Shown in pieces: positions 8,503 to 17,202 of a stretch of 64,000 nt of DNA. The notes below the pieces were generated by a model. It saw only the letters and a program-made list of their open reading frames with translations. It had not been told where the DNA came from and did not search any database. A program made the translations under genes and the position numbers. Source of the DNA: Candidatus Nitrosacidococcus sp. I8 (lineage in GTDB: Bacteria > Pseudomonadota > Gammaproteobacteria > Nitrosococcales > Nitrosococcaceae); contig NZ_OX241534.1 of NCBI RefSeq assembly GCF_945836005.1, forward strand, positions 620,001 to 684,000. Direction: 5' to 3'. Each line of letters begins with the position of its first letter. The first letter of the stretch is position 1.

Positions 8503-9580
8503 CAGTATTTCGACAACGTAACCCTAAAGGATCATGAGGATTTACTCCCTCTTTGAAAGGAATGCAGCGATCGTGATGAGTAACCTGATAGACATTACCA
8601 ATCCAATTATTTAATACAGTTTCTGCTGTGTCATGCCATGTATTATCTAAAGAGTTTACAACTAATGATTCGGGAAAATCAGGGATAGATGAACCATTAT
8701 CTCTAGCTATGATAATTTGATCTTTATATTCTTCTAAAATTGCTTGGCTTTTTAAGCAAAAATAATTTTTAGGGAAAGGAGGGTAATCTTCTCGTTGTCT
8801 ATGGACAAAGCGTAATACTTCACGTTTATATTCTTTTAGCAGACTAATGCTGTCGTATTCTGGATGGCCTTGAAAAAATACAATGCGAAATAGATCTTCG
8901 CTAACTGCCAGATGGACTCCTCCCTTTTCGCTTTCTGCTAGGATATGAATACCTGCCTTTTTAAATTGATCCATACTAATATCATTGAATCGGGAGTGGG
9001 GCACATCAAAGCGAGTATTTGCCCCCCGAACTAAAGGGTGGTTTCGATCCACAACCTGATGAGAGAAAACACCCCAACGTTTAACCGGCAGTCTTTGACG
9101 TGGTTGATGATAACGAAACTCTAGCACTGCATGGGTTGCAAGACAGGAACATAAGGTAGAGGTGACATTATCATAAGCCCAATTAATAATCTTAATTAAA
9201 GGCTCCCAAAATGGTTCAAGAGAAAGTTGGGGTTGGGTAACATTAGCACCTGTAATGATTAACGCATCTAATCCTTCTTCTTGAAGTTGCTCAAAGGGTT
9301 GGTAGTACTTTTTAATATATTCGGTTGCCTCTTGGCTACGGTTAATTTCTGGTAGAGTAAAAGGATGTAGATAAAATTGGGCAATTTGATTACTCTCTCC
9401 AATAAGGCGAAAAAATTGTCGCTCAGTTGCTGCAAGAGCTGCATCTGGCATCATATTTAACAATCCAATGTGCATACCACGAATATCTTGGCGGATAGCT
9501 ACTTCCTTGGGAATAATCGTTTCCCCCTCTTGTCTCAATCGCTCAAAAGTGGGTAAATCAGAGTTAGCAACTAAAGGCAT
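8492..9580 (-). CDS. metA: MetA-type homoserine O-acyltransferase
   Basis: 362 residues. It has the MetA glutamine-amidotransferase-like fold: LLNMMPDAALAATERQ, the LIITGAN loop, the nucleophile Cys146 in STLCSCLATHA, the FDVPHSR block and the QGHPEYD motif that carries the catalytic His239 and Glu241. It activates homoserine with succinyl- or acetyl-CoA in methionine synthesis. The position known in MetA enzymes to separate acetyl (Glu) from succinyl (Gly) users appears to be Thr115 here, so the acyl donor cannot be assigned. It is about 50 residues longer than E. coli MetA at the C-terminus. The P-loop ATPase gene lies immediately upstream, 13 bases away, suggesting one operon. Confidence 0.85.
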   Translation of the reverse strand: MPLVANSDLPTFERLRQEGETIIPKEVAIRQDIRGMHIGLLNMMPDAALAATERQFFRLIGESNQIAQFYLHPFTLPEINRSQEATEYIKKYYQPFEQLQEEGLDALIITGANVTQPQLSLEPFWEPLIKIINWAYDNVTSTLCSCLATHAVLEFRYHQPRQRLPVKRWGVFSHQVVDRNHPLVRGANTRFDVPHSRFNDISMDQFKKAGIHILAESEKGGVHLAVSEDLFRIVFFQGHPEYDSISLLKEYKREVLRFVHRQREDYPPFPKNYFCLKSQAILEEYKDQIIIARDNGSSIPDFPESLVVNSLDNTWHDTAETVLNNWIGNVYQVTHHDRCIPFKEGVNPHDPLGLRCRNTAIS

Positions 9581-9593
9581 AGGTCGTTTATTA

Positions 9594-10439
9594 TTAAGCT
9601 TGTCTTGCGATTGCGGTTTCTAGTAACTGTAAAAAACTTCTTTCATCATTGACTTCTGCGAGCTCATTTGTAGTAATAGTATAGCCAATACTATCTGCAA
9701 CGGCTTGATAACGTGGGAGTCTGGCATAAAATAAGCGAGGAAAGACCCAACGAGCAAATTCATCAGGATCTATTAAAGCCACATATGGGAGCTCTTTTTC
9801 TTGACTATATTGAGCAAGCTGCTCATCTAGAAAATCGTCTCTAAAATAGAGAGGTTTAGGATATTCTTCAGCACGTTTAATGAGGGCTTGCTCATTTTTT
9901 TCAGTAGTTTTAATATACAAAATTAAAGTATGCTGTGCTAGAGTAGTCAAAACGCTAGCATCATTTAGTTCTGAAATACTTCCCCCCGCATCATTTATAA
10001 AATGCTGGTAACCATAAATACTGCGAGATTTATGGATAAACTCAGGCACATCTTTCATCGCAGCAATTTCTGCTTGCCGGTGTAATTCTTGCCGGCGTTT
10101 AAATTCTTTTAATCCTAATCCCCCTAGCTCTGGATTACCTAATTTTCCTAAAAAACTAGATACGGGACTTAAGTTATCTACGGTAATGTTATTACGAATA
10201 TGAATGGAGTCTGACCGAAGTAAATCCCTTAAAAAAGGGATATGTATCATTTGTTGCTTGATATTATCAAGAATAGACTCATCTAAATAGCGGGCACCAA
10301 TCCGGTAATCCCCAGAATAATGAAACCAATTATGCTTATAGAGCATAGAGGCAAGATAAGTTTTCCCTACCCCGGACATACCGAGCAGAGTAATTGCCTT
10401 ATTTTTCCAATCTTTAAACCTTTTAACCGTAAATTTCAT
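9594..10439 (-). CDS. P-loop ATPase of unknown role, upstream of metA
   Basis: 281 residues. Walker A is LGMSGVGKT (K26, T27), and a possible Walker B is FINDAGGS near residue 147. The protein contains short conserved-looking blocks such as SGDYRIGARYLDE and RLPRYQAVADSIGYTI that resemble nucleotide kinases, but no kinase signature that I can name. It is cytoplasmic. It is co-directional with metA (13-base gap), so a link to methionine metabolism is possible but unproven. Confidence 0.65.
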   Translation of the reverse strand: MKFTVKRFKDWKNKAITLLGMSGVGKTYLASMLYKHNWFHYSGDYRIGARYLDESILDNIKQQMIHIPFLRDLLRSDSIHIRNNITVDNLSPVSSFLGKLGNPELGGLGLKEFKRRQELHRQAEIAAMKDVPEFIHKSRSIYGYQHFINDAGGSISELNDASVLTTLAQHTLILYIKTTEKNEQALIKRAEEYPKPLYFRDDFLDEQLAQYSQEKELPYVALIDPDEFARWVFPRLFYARLPRYQAVADSIGYTITTNELAEVNDERSFLQLLETAIARQA

Positions 10440-11063
10440 ATTATATTACTTGATCTATCAATTGTTATGTTATTGAAGATTATATGAGTTCCCAATGTGG
10501 TAATAGATACTCAACTTATTATTGAGTTGTAGGATAGAAAAATAGGGCTTAAATTCAGAAATACAGTACTTATAATTTAATGAAAAAAGAACCTATTGAA
10601 TAGTTATTATTGGACTTCTATAGCTAATTTATTATAAATTTCTTATCTTAACCAAAAATCTATCATGAGAAATCAATCTTTACCAGTACTTAACTTATCA
10701 TTGTTGCAGTAGAATTTTACGTATAAAGTAGTTTCCCTAAAAATGATAGAAGTTAATAACTAGTAGTATTAAAGGATTTCTCAACTATATATTCTGCTAA
10801 GGAAATTCTTGAAAAAAAATGGATATTCATAGAATAATGAAATAGACTCTATCTCTATAGAGTATAAGATTAGATCATAGATAAAAATTCTTTATAATAC
10901 ATAGCAAGAAGAGCCTTATTGATTTCAGTGTCACCCTGTAAAATGGGCATTACTCTTCAAACTACCAGTGACCATACTAGTTAACTCGTTGAGAATAACA
11001 TCTTCTCTGTAATGAATTAGCTAATCTCGCTAAAAATACACCAGAATTTTCAAAGCCACTCCT
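10440..11063. other. Long AT-rich intergenic region
   Basis: 624 bases between the divergent ATPase gene and the first CotH gene. No open frame with a ribosome binding site was found. A small hairpin ACTCTAT-CTCT-ATAGAGT lies at 10846-10863. No ribosome binding site is visible in front of the CotH start at 11064. The length suggests either a regulatory region or decayed sequence flanking the CotH island; nothing else is recognisable. Confidence 0.55.
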
Positions 11064-13319
11064 ATGAGTTTCAGAATAAAAACTTTACTATTAATCATAG
11101 TAAGCATCAGTATTATATTCAATACAACAAATGTAAACGCATCTGCAACCCTACAAGAGACTAAGCATACTGAACTACATGAAGTTATCTTTTCTCAACC
11201 TTCAGGATTTTACAAAAAAGACTTTACACTCACCCTAAGCCATCCAGATAACAATGTAATCATCTATTACACCTTAGATGGATCAGAGCCTGATCCCAAT
11301 AACTTAAAGGGTAGTACCTATCGGTATAAAAATAACTACGAGCAACCACCTAATAAACCTAAAGATAACTTTCTATACCATCGTTATAAAACCTATCAAT
11401 ATAGCCAACCCATTCTTATCAAAGATAGAACAAATGAGCCTGATAGAATTTCTCAAATTTCTACCACAACAGATAAATGGCCTTTTTATTTTCCCCAACC
11501 TTGGGGAGTGTATGAGGTTAATAAAGTCATTAATAGAATAAATTATTTTCCTAATAGAGTAATTCGTAAATTTCACAAAATTACTACTGGTGAAATAACC
11601 CCTATAGGTACAAAAACATTTATTCCGCTGATTACTACAAAAAACTACAGTAATAAAGGTACCTCAGTTAGAGCTATTGCAGTAAGTCAAGAAGGGATAA
11701 AGAGTCCTATAGTTACTCATACCTTTTTTATCTGGGATAAAAATATTTTTCATTCACCCATTATCGCACTCACCGCACCAGAAAAAAATTTGTTTGATTA
11801 CGATGAGGGAATATTTGTCGCAGGTAAAGATTATGATGAGTGGCTTATTACCGATCCAAATTGGATGATTACTGATATTAAAGCTCCAGCAAATTGGCGC
11901 CGAAAAGGTAAACGTATAAAAGCTACTCTAGAGCAGATTGATTCAAATCAATCATACCCAAACTTAAATATAGAGATAAAGATTCATGGCAACAGTTCTC
12001 GTGTAAATACAGACAAAAACTTTAGAATTTATTTAAAGAAAAATCAATCCTTAGTGGGTTTCACCCCTAATGGGGAAGATTTAAAAGGACTACGTTTTAA
12101 TTTTATAATTGATGGAAGAGAGAGTACTAATAGTACTGGAATTGTTTTTATTTCCGATACTACGGCACAAAGGATAGTAGAAGGATTATCTTTTGGTACC
12201 CAAAGCTCTTATGGTTATCGAAATATCTTTTTAAATGGAGAGTACTATGGCGTTAGAAATATACGAGATGTAAAAGATACCCGCTATATTCGCTATTTCT
12301 ACCATCTGCCGCATAAGAAAAAAATACAATTGCTCTTTAATAAATTTAATAATGAAATTTCTACTACTAAAAGGCTTCCTCCTATTTTAAAAGGGGACTT
12401 CCAAGAATGGAAAGACCTTAACCAAGCCTTTAATCAAAAAGAGAATCAAAATATAGATTTTGCTCAAAAATATATCGATATCAACAGCTTTATTGATTAT
12501 TATGTTGCTGAAATTTTTCTAGCTAATAAAGACTGGCCAGATAATAATTATGCTTTTTGGAAATACTTAGGAAAGTATAATCAAAACAGCTCTACCTCAG
12601 ATGGTAGGTATCGTTGGCTTATTTATGATTTAGATGCTACTTTCAAAGATATTAATACTAATTATCTAGAAAAGGCTATTGATATTCGCACCCAACAATA
12701 CTTATTTACTTCTATATTTCGTTCTCTGCTAAATAACTTAGAATTCAAAGAACAATTTATTACTCGGTTTAGCGATTTAATGAATACTACCTTTGTCCCT
12801 GAGCGAATGGTTAAGATTATTGAAAATACGAAACAAGAAGTAGAAAAAGATGTCCCACTTCACATTAAGCGCTGGAAATCTCGTAATATAAACGACTGGA
12901 AAAGTGATGTATCAAATATGGTTAATTTTGCTCGAGAACGTCCAGCTATTCAATACCAGCAGCTACAAGATTTTTTCAAACTAAGTAGTATTTATCAGCT
13001 TAAGGTAGATGTAAATGATCCAGGGTTTGGATCGATAAAAATTAATACACTTCACTTAGGGTTAAAAGATAATGAATTAACAAAACCAGTAGCAGCTAGT
13101 CATTTACCTACTCTGATGGAAGATGTTTTGGCATTTCCTTGGCAAGGTAAATATTTTCAGGATTTACCGCTCAAACTAGAGGCTATTCCTAAACTTGGCT
13201 ATCAATTTAGCTATTGGCAGGGAGAGGGGCTTAGTCAAGAGCAAATAATCAATTCTATTTTAGAGTTACTGCCACAATCTAATATAAAACTTGTCGCCGT
13301 GTTCGAGAAAGTGAATTGA
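11064..13319 (+). CDS. Secreted CotH-family kinase-like protein, copy 1
   Basis: 751 residues. Signal peptide about 1-27 (ends NVNASA). Residues about 40-75 form a chitobiase/hexosaminidase C-terminal-like beta domain (PSGFYKKDF, YYTLDGSEPD). The CotH domain spans about 225-640: KIHGNSSRVNTDKNFRIYL near 306, YGVRNIRDVKDTRYI near 398, DWPDNNYAFWK, and the metal-site motif IYDLDATF near 522. The C-terminus (about 650-751) resembles a divergent InlB B-repeat (AIPKLGYQFSYWQGEG). CotH of Bacillus is an atypical protein kinase; export with surface-type domains suggests extracellular phosphorylation, which is inference. It shares its whole 3' third, apparently identical, with copy 2. No Shine-Dalgarno is visible. 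Confidence 0.85.
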   Translation: MSFRIKTLLLIIVSISIIFNTTNVNASATLQETKHTELHEVIFSQPSGFYKKDFTLTLSHPDNNVIIYYTLDGSEPDPNNLKGSTYRYKNNYEQPPNKPKDNFLYHRYKTYQYSQPILIKDRTNEPDRISQISTTTDKWPFYFPQPWGVYEVNKVINRINYFPNRVIRKFHKITTGEITPIGTKTFIPLITTKNYSNKGTSVRAIAVSQEGIKSPIVTHTFFIWDKNIFHSPIIALTAPEKNLFDYDEGIFVAGKDYDEWLITDPNWMITDIKAPANWRRKGKRIKATLEQIDSNQSYPNLNIEIKIHGNSSRVNTDKNFRIYLKKNQSLVGFTPNGEDLKGLRFNFIIDGRESTNSTGIVFISDTTAQRIVEGLSFGTQSSYGYRNIFLNGEYYGVRNIRDVKDTRYIRYFYHLPHKKKIQLLFNKFNNEISTTKRLPPILKGDFQEWKDLNQAFNQKENQNIDFAQKYIDINSFIDYYVAEIFLANKDWPDNNYAFWKYLGKYNQNSSTSDGRYRWLIYDLDATFKDINTNYLEKAIDIRTQQYLFTSIFRSLLNNLEFKEQFITRFSDLMNTTFVPERMVKIIENTKQEVEKDVPLHIKRWKSRNINDWKSDVSNMVNFARERPAIQYQQLQDFFKLSSIYQLKVDVNDPGFGSIKINTLHLGLKDNELTKPVAASHLPTLMEDVLAFPWQGKYFQDLPLKLEAIPKLGYQFSYWQGEGLSQEQIINSILELLPQSNIKLVAVFEKVN

Positions 13320-13410
13320 TTTAATTACCTTTTAAAGCTAAATTTTTAAATTTATTAGGGCTATAATATCGGACTCATAATAGAGCTCTATCTCCATTAA
13401 TCGTTAGACT

Positions 13411-13438
13411 CTAATTCACAAAATTACCCCACTGTATT
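13411..13438. repeat. Upstream repeat of CotH copy 2 (partner 19433-19460)
   Basis: The 28 bases directly before the ATG, beginning CTAATTCACAAAATTA and ending CCACTGTATT, are the same in front of copies 2 and 4. Copy 3 lacks them because its ATG is fused to the end of the VTC gene. The shared block may carry the translation start signals, although it holds no Shine-Dalgarno sequence. Confidence 0.75.
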
Positions 13439-15642
13439 ATGAACTCTAGAATACAAGCACTATTACTGATAAGTATATATAGCCTGTTTAACATAGCATC
13501 TCTAAAAGCAGACACAACTGCACAAGCCAGCCTAGAGAAAAACCCAACAACCCCTAACGAAGTTATCTTTTCTCAACCTTCAGGATTTTACAAAGAAGAC
13601 TTTACCCTTACCCTAAGCCATCCAGATAACAACATCACCATTTATTACACCCTAGATGGATCAGAGCCTGATCCCAACAACTTAAAGGGTAGTACCTATC
13701 GCTATAAAAATAACTATGAGCAACCACCTAATAAACCTAAAGATAACTTTCTATACCATCGTTATAAAACCTATCAATATAGCCAACCCATTCTTATCAA
13801 AGATAGAACAAATGAGCCTGATAGAATTTCTCAAATTTCTACCACAACAGATAAATGGCCCTTTTATTTTCCTCAGCCTTGGGGGGTATATGAAGTCAAT
13901 AGAATTGTTGAAAAAATAAATATAATAACCCATAAAGAAACGATTCCTTTACCCTTAATTACTTTAAAAAAGCATGGCTATAAAGGTACACCATTCAGGG
14001 CAATTGCGGTTAATGAATTTGGAATAAAAAGCCCGATTACTACCCATACTTTCTTTATTGGTAACCGAGAAGAATTTCATCTACCTATTATTGCTTTAAC
14101 TGTTCCAGAGAAGGATTTATTTGATTACGACGAGGGAATATTTGTCGCAGGTAAAGATTATGATGAATGGCTAAGCTCTAATCCTGAAAGATTAAAACCC
14201 TCTAGATCTGATAGTACACCAGCTAACTGGCGTAGAGAAGGTAAATCTACCAATAGAAAGCCCGCAACTTTAGAGCCACTTAATCTAGATCAAATATCAC
14301 TTTCTTTAGACACACAATTAAAACTACAGGGGAATAGTTCCCGTAGTGCATTTGATAAAAGTTTTAGAATTTATTTAAAGAAAAATCAATCCTTGGTGGG
14401 TTTCACCCCTAATGGGGAAGATTTAAAAGGACTAAATTTTAATTTTAGAGTAAGCAATAACTTTATTCTTGACGCTGCAGCACAAAGGATAGTAGAAGGA
14501 TTATCTTTTGGTACCCAAAGCTCTTATGGTTATCGAAATATCTTTTTAAATGGAGAGTACTATGGCGTTAGAAATATACGAGATGTAAAAGATACTCGCT
14601 ATATTCGCTATTTCTACCATCTGCCGCATAAGAAAAAAATACAATTGCTCTTTAATAAAGCCGATAATGAAACTCCAACTAATAAGGATTTACCTCCTAT
14701 TTTAAAAGGGGACTTCCAAGAATGGAAAGACCTTAACCAAGCCTTTAATCAAAAAGAGAATCAAAATATAGATTTTGCTCAAAAATATATCGATATCAAC
14801 AGCTTTATTGATTATTATGTTGCTGAAATTTTTCTAGCTAATAAAGACTGGCCAGATAATAATTATGCTTTTTGGAAATACTTAGGAAAGTATAATCAAA
14901 ACAGCTCTACCTCAGATGGTAGGTATCGTTGGCTTATTTATGATTTAGATGCTACTCAAAGACTTTCAAAGATATTAATACTAATTATCTAGAAAAGGCT
15001 ATTGATATTCGCACCCAACAATACTTATTTACTTCTATATTTCGTTCTCTGCTAAATAACTTAGAATTCAAAGAACAATTTATTACTCGGTTTAGCGATT
15101 TAATGAATACTACCTTTGTCCCTGAGCGAATGGTTAAGATTATTGAAAATACGAAACAAGAAGTAGAAAAAGATGTCCCACTTCACATTAAGCGCTGGAA
15201 ATCTCGTAATATAAACGACTGGAAAAGTGATGTATCAAATATGGTTAATTTTGCTCGAGAACGTCCAGCTATTCAATACCAGCAGCTACAAGATTTTTTC
15301 AAACTAAGTAGTATTTATCAGCTTAAGGTAGATGTAAATGATCCAGGGTTTGGATCGATAAAAATTAATACACTTCACTTAGGGTTAAAAGATAATGAAT
15401 TAACAAAACCAGTAGCAGCTAGTCATTTACCTACTCTGATGGAAGATGTTTTGGCATTTCCTTGGCAAGGTAAATATTTTCAGGATTTACCGCTCAAACT
15501 AGAGGCTATTCCTAAACTTGGCTATCAATTTAGCTATTGGCAGGGAGAGGGGCTTAGTCAAGAGCAAATAATCAATTCTATTTTAGAGTTACTGCCACAA
15601 TCTAATATAAAACTTGTCGCCGTGTTCGAGAAAGTGAATTGA
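13439..15642 (+). pseudogene. CotH-family gene copy 2, frameshifted
   Basis: The reading frame is intact for 517 codons (13439-14992) and then resumes in another frame to 15642. Compared with copy 1, the only lesion is an 8-base insertion CAAAGACT at 14957-14964, immediately after the YDLDAT codons; it looks like an imperfect tandem duplication next to TTCAAAG. After the insertion the remaining 678 bases seem identical to copy 1 (12642-13319). The N-terminal 400 bases instead match copies 3 and 4, including the signal peptide, so this copy is a mosaic. As read it would give a truncated protein that keeps the DLD motif but loses the rest of the kinase fold and the C-terminal domain. Recent inactivation, phase variation or an assembly error are all possible. 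Confidence 0.8.
14957..14964. other. 8-base frameshifting insertion in CotH copy 2
   Basis: Copy 1 reads GCTACT-TTCAAAG; copy 2 reads GCTACT-CAAAGACT-TTCAAAG. The inserted bases duplicate the flanking ACT/CAAAG elements, as expected from replication slippage. Removing them would restore a full-length frame ending at 15642. Confidence 0.8.
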
Positions 15643-15665
15643 TTATATTCTATTTATATTTAAAC

Positions 15666-15694
15666 AAATAATAGTAGAGAGCAAAACCAGTAAT
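15666..15694. repeat. Repeat after CotH copy 2 (partner 19357-19385)
   Basis: A 29-base block beginning AAATAATAGTAGAGAGC and ending AAACCAGTAAT occurs here and, with one A/G change, right after CotH copy 3 (19357-19385). It marks the 3' flank of the duplicated CotH cassette and implies that the copies arose by tandem duplication including downstream DNA. Confidence 0.75.
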
Positions 15695-15810
15695 TTTTTA
15701 TATATAAGCACTTTGAGTCCCTCTATTTATTATAATATTAGGAATTAGTAGAGTAGAATAGATTCTCTCCCTCTTACTTAATTTTATATAAATTTAATGA
15801 AAAAAATATT

Positions 15811-16383
15811 ATGTTAGAAGCTGAATTTATTAAACTTTTAATCAGTTTCACTATAAATACCCTAGCAGTAGCTATTTTACTGTTTGGTATGTTTTGGCCA
15901 CGGTACAAAAATAAAGAAATTACCCTGGCTGCAGCTTTATTTAATACTTTCACTTTTGGTGTTCTTTCTATCTTATCTAATGTAGATTTTAGTATTGCGG
16001 CAGGTTTTGGTTTATTTGCGATTCTCGCCTTATTTAATTTACGATCTGAGGCAATAGATAAATCCAGTATTGCTTACTTTTTCGGTGGTATCTCTATTGC
16101 GGTTATTACCTCAATAGGGGGGGCTAGCTTTAGCTTTGTAATTACAATACTAACTATTGTATTAGGATTAGTCTATTTAGTAGACCACCCTAAGATATTC
16201 CGTTATACCGGACAGATCAACGTTACTTTAGATTCTATCCCGCAAAATATTCTGGCTGAATCTGAACTCTTATATAAAGAATTATCGCAACGACTTAATG
16301 TAGAAGTAATTTCTGCAAAAGTCCTTTCTATAAATTATGTGACTGAAGTTGTAAAAATAGAAATTAGCTACAAAATTTCATAA
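15811..16383 (+). CDS. DUF4956 membrane protein
   Basis: 190 residues. About four membrane helices (residues 8-28, 38-58, 60-80 with FGLFAILALFNLRSEAID, and 95-125) are followed by a soluble C-terminal tail (VTLDSIPQNILAESELL) of ferredoxin-like appearance. The FGLFAILALFNLR block is diagnostic of DUF4956. In many bacteria this family sits beside VTC-domain polyphosphate polymerases and CotH proteins, exactly as here; its biochemical role is not known. It lies three bases before the VTC gene, so the two are co-transcribed. Confidence 0.85.
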   Translation: MLEAEFIKLLISFTINTLAVAILLFGMFWPRYKNKEITLAAALFNTFTFGVLSILSNVDFSIAAGFGLFAILALFNLRSEAIDKSSIAYFFGGISIAVITSIGGASFSFVITILTIVLGLVYLVDHPKIFRYTGQINVTLDSIPQNILAESELLYKELSQRLNVEVISAKVLSINYVTEVVKIEISYKIS

Positions 16384-16386
16384 GCT

Positions 16387-17202
16387 ATGGAGTTTAAAAA
16401 TACTCTTCAAGGCTTTACAGGAATTAGCTTAGCTGAGCTAAAAGATCGTGCTGAATTAATGCAGCGTGCTAATAACAAGTATGTTTTAGACACAAATACG
16501 CTTATTATTTTTCTAGAGGCGATGCAAAATGATTTTTGCATATTAGAAATCAATAAGATTAGAGATTTTACCTATCATAATATTTATTGGGATAGCCCAA
16601 ATTTACGTACTTTTTACGATCACAATAAAGATCGACGTAAACGTTTTAAGGTGCGTTTTCGCTATTACCTAGAAAGTAATTTATTTTTCTTCGAGGTAAA
16701 AATTAGGGAAGCTCGAAGTATTACTTATAAATATCGACTACCTATCGATATAGAAACTTATCAAACAAAGAGATTACCTGAAGCATTGTTCAGGTTTCTT
16801 AGTGAAAAAATATACCAACATTATGCTTACACATTAGCTAATGATTTTATTCCAAGTATTCAAAATAGTTATCTACGCTTAACCCTAGTTGCAAAAGAGA
16901 GTGTTGAGCGAATTACGGTAGATCATCAGCTTCTTTTTACCTTTGAACAACAAAAGGATAACCTACCCTTCAATCGGTATATTATTGAAGTAAAATCTAC
17001 TACAGGACGCAGTAGCGTAGATCGTTGGTTACAACACAATCATTATCGCCCTGTAAGTAAATGCTCAAAATATAGCATAGGTGTAAGTTTGCTTAAATTA
17101 ACTCATAAAAACACTCAATTTACCCCAACTATTCGCCGAGCGTTTCATAAACCTATGGATAGTTTTAAACATATATCTCTATCCGTAAAGCCCCCTTCAT
17201 GA
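16387..17202 (+). CDS. VTC-domain (polyphosphate polymerase-like) protein
   Basis: 271 residues, no signal peptide, so cytoplasmic, perhaps held at the membrane by the DUF4956 partner. It has the VTC tunnel pattern: an N-terminal Lys in RANNKYVLD, IYWDSPNLRTFYDH, basic strands KRFKVRFRYY, FFEVKIREARSITYKYR, and a late IIEVKS pair of Glu and Lys. In yeast Vtc4 such Lys/Arg/Glu residues line a tunnel that makes polyphosphate from ATP. Whether this copy makes polyphosphate or another phosphate-containing product is not known. Its last four bases overlap the start of CotH copy 3 (ATGA, 17199-17202), indicating translational coupling. Confidence 0.85.
   Translation: MEFKNTLQGFTGISLAELKDRAELMQRANNKYVLDTNTLIIFLEAMQNDFCILEINKIRDFTYHNIYWDSPNLRTFYDHNKDRRKRFKVRFRYYLESNLFFFEVKIREARSITYKYRLPIDIETYQTKRLPEALFRFLSEKIYQHYAYTLANDFIPSIQNSYLRLTLVAKESVERITVDHQLLFTFEQQKDNLPFNRYIIEVKSTTGRSSVDRWLQHNHYRPVSKCSKYSIGVSLLKLTHKNTQFTPTIRRAFHKPMDSFKHISLSVKPPS

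Noticed and set aside
15103-15642. Separate 179-residue gene after the CotH copy 2 frameshift
   Set aside because: Its ATG is an internal methionine of the CotH sequence; the segment is the 3' part of a single frameshifted gene.
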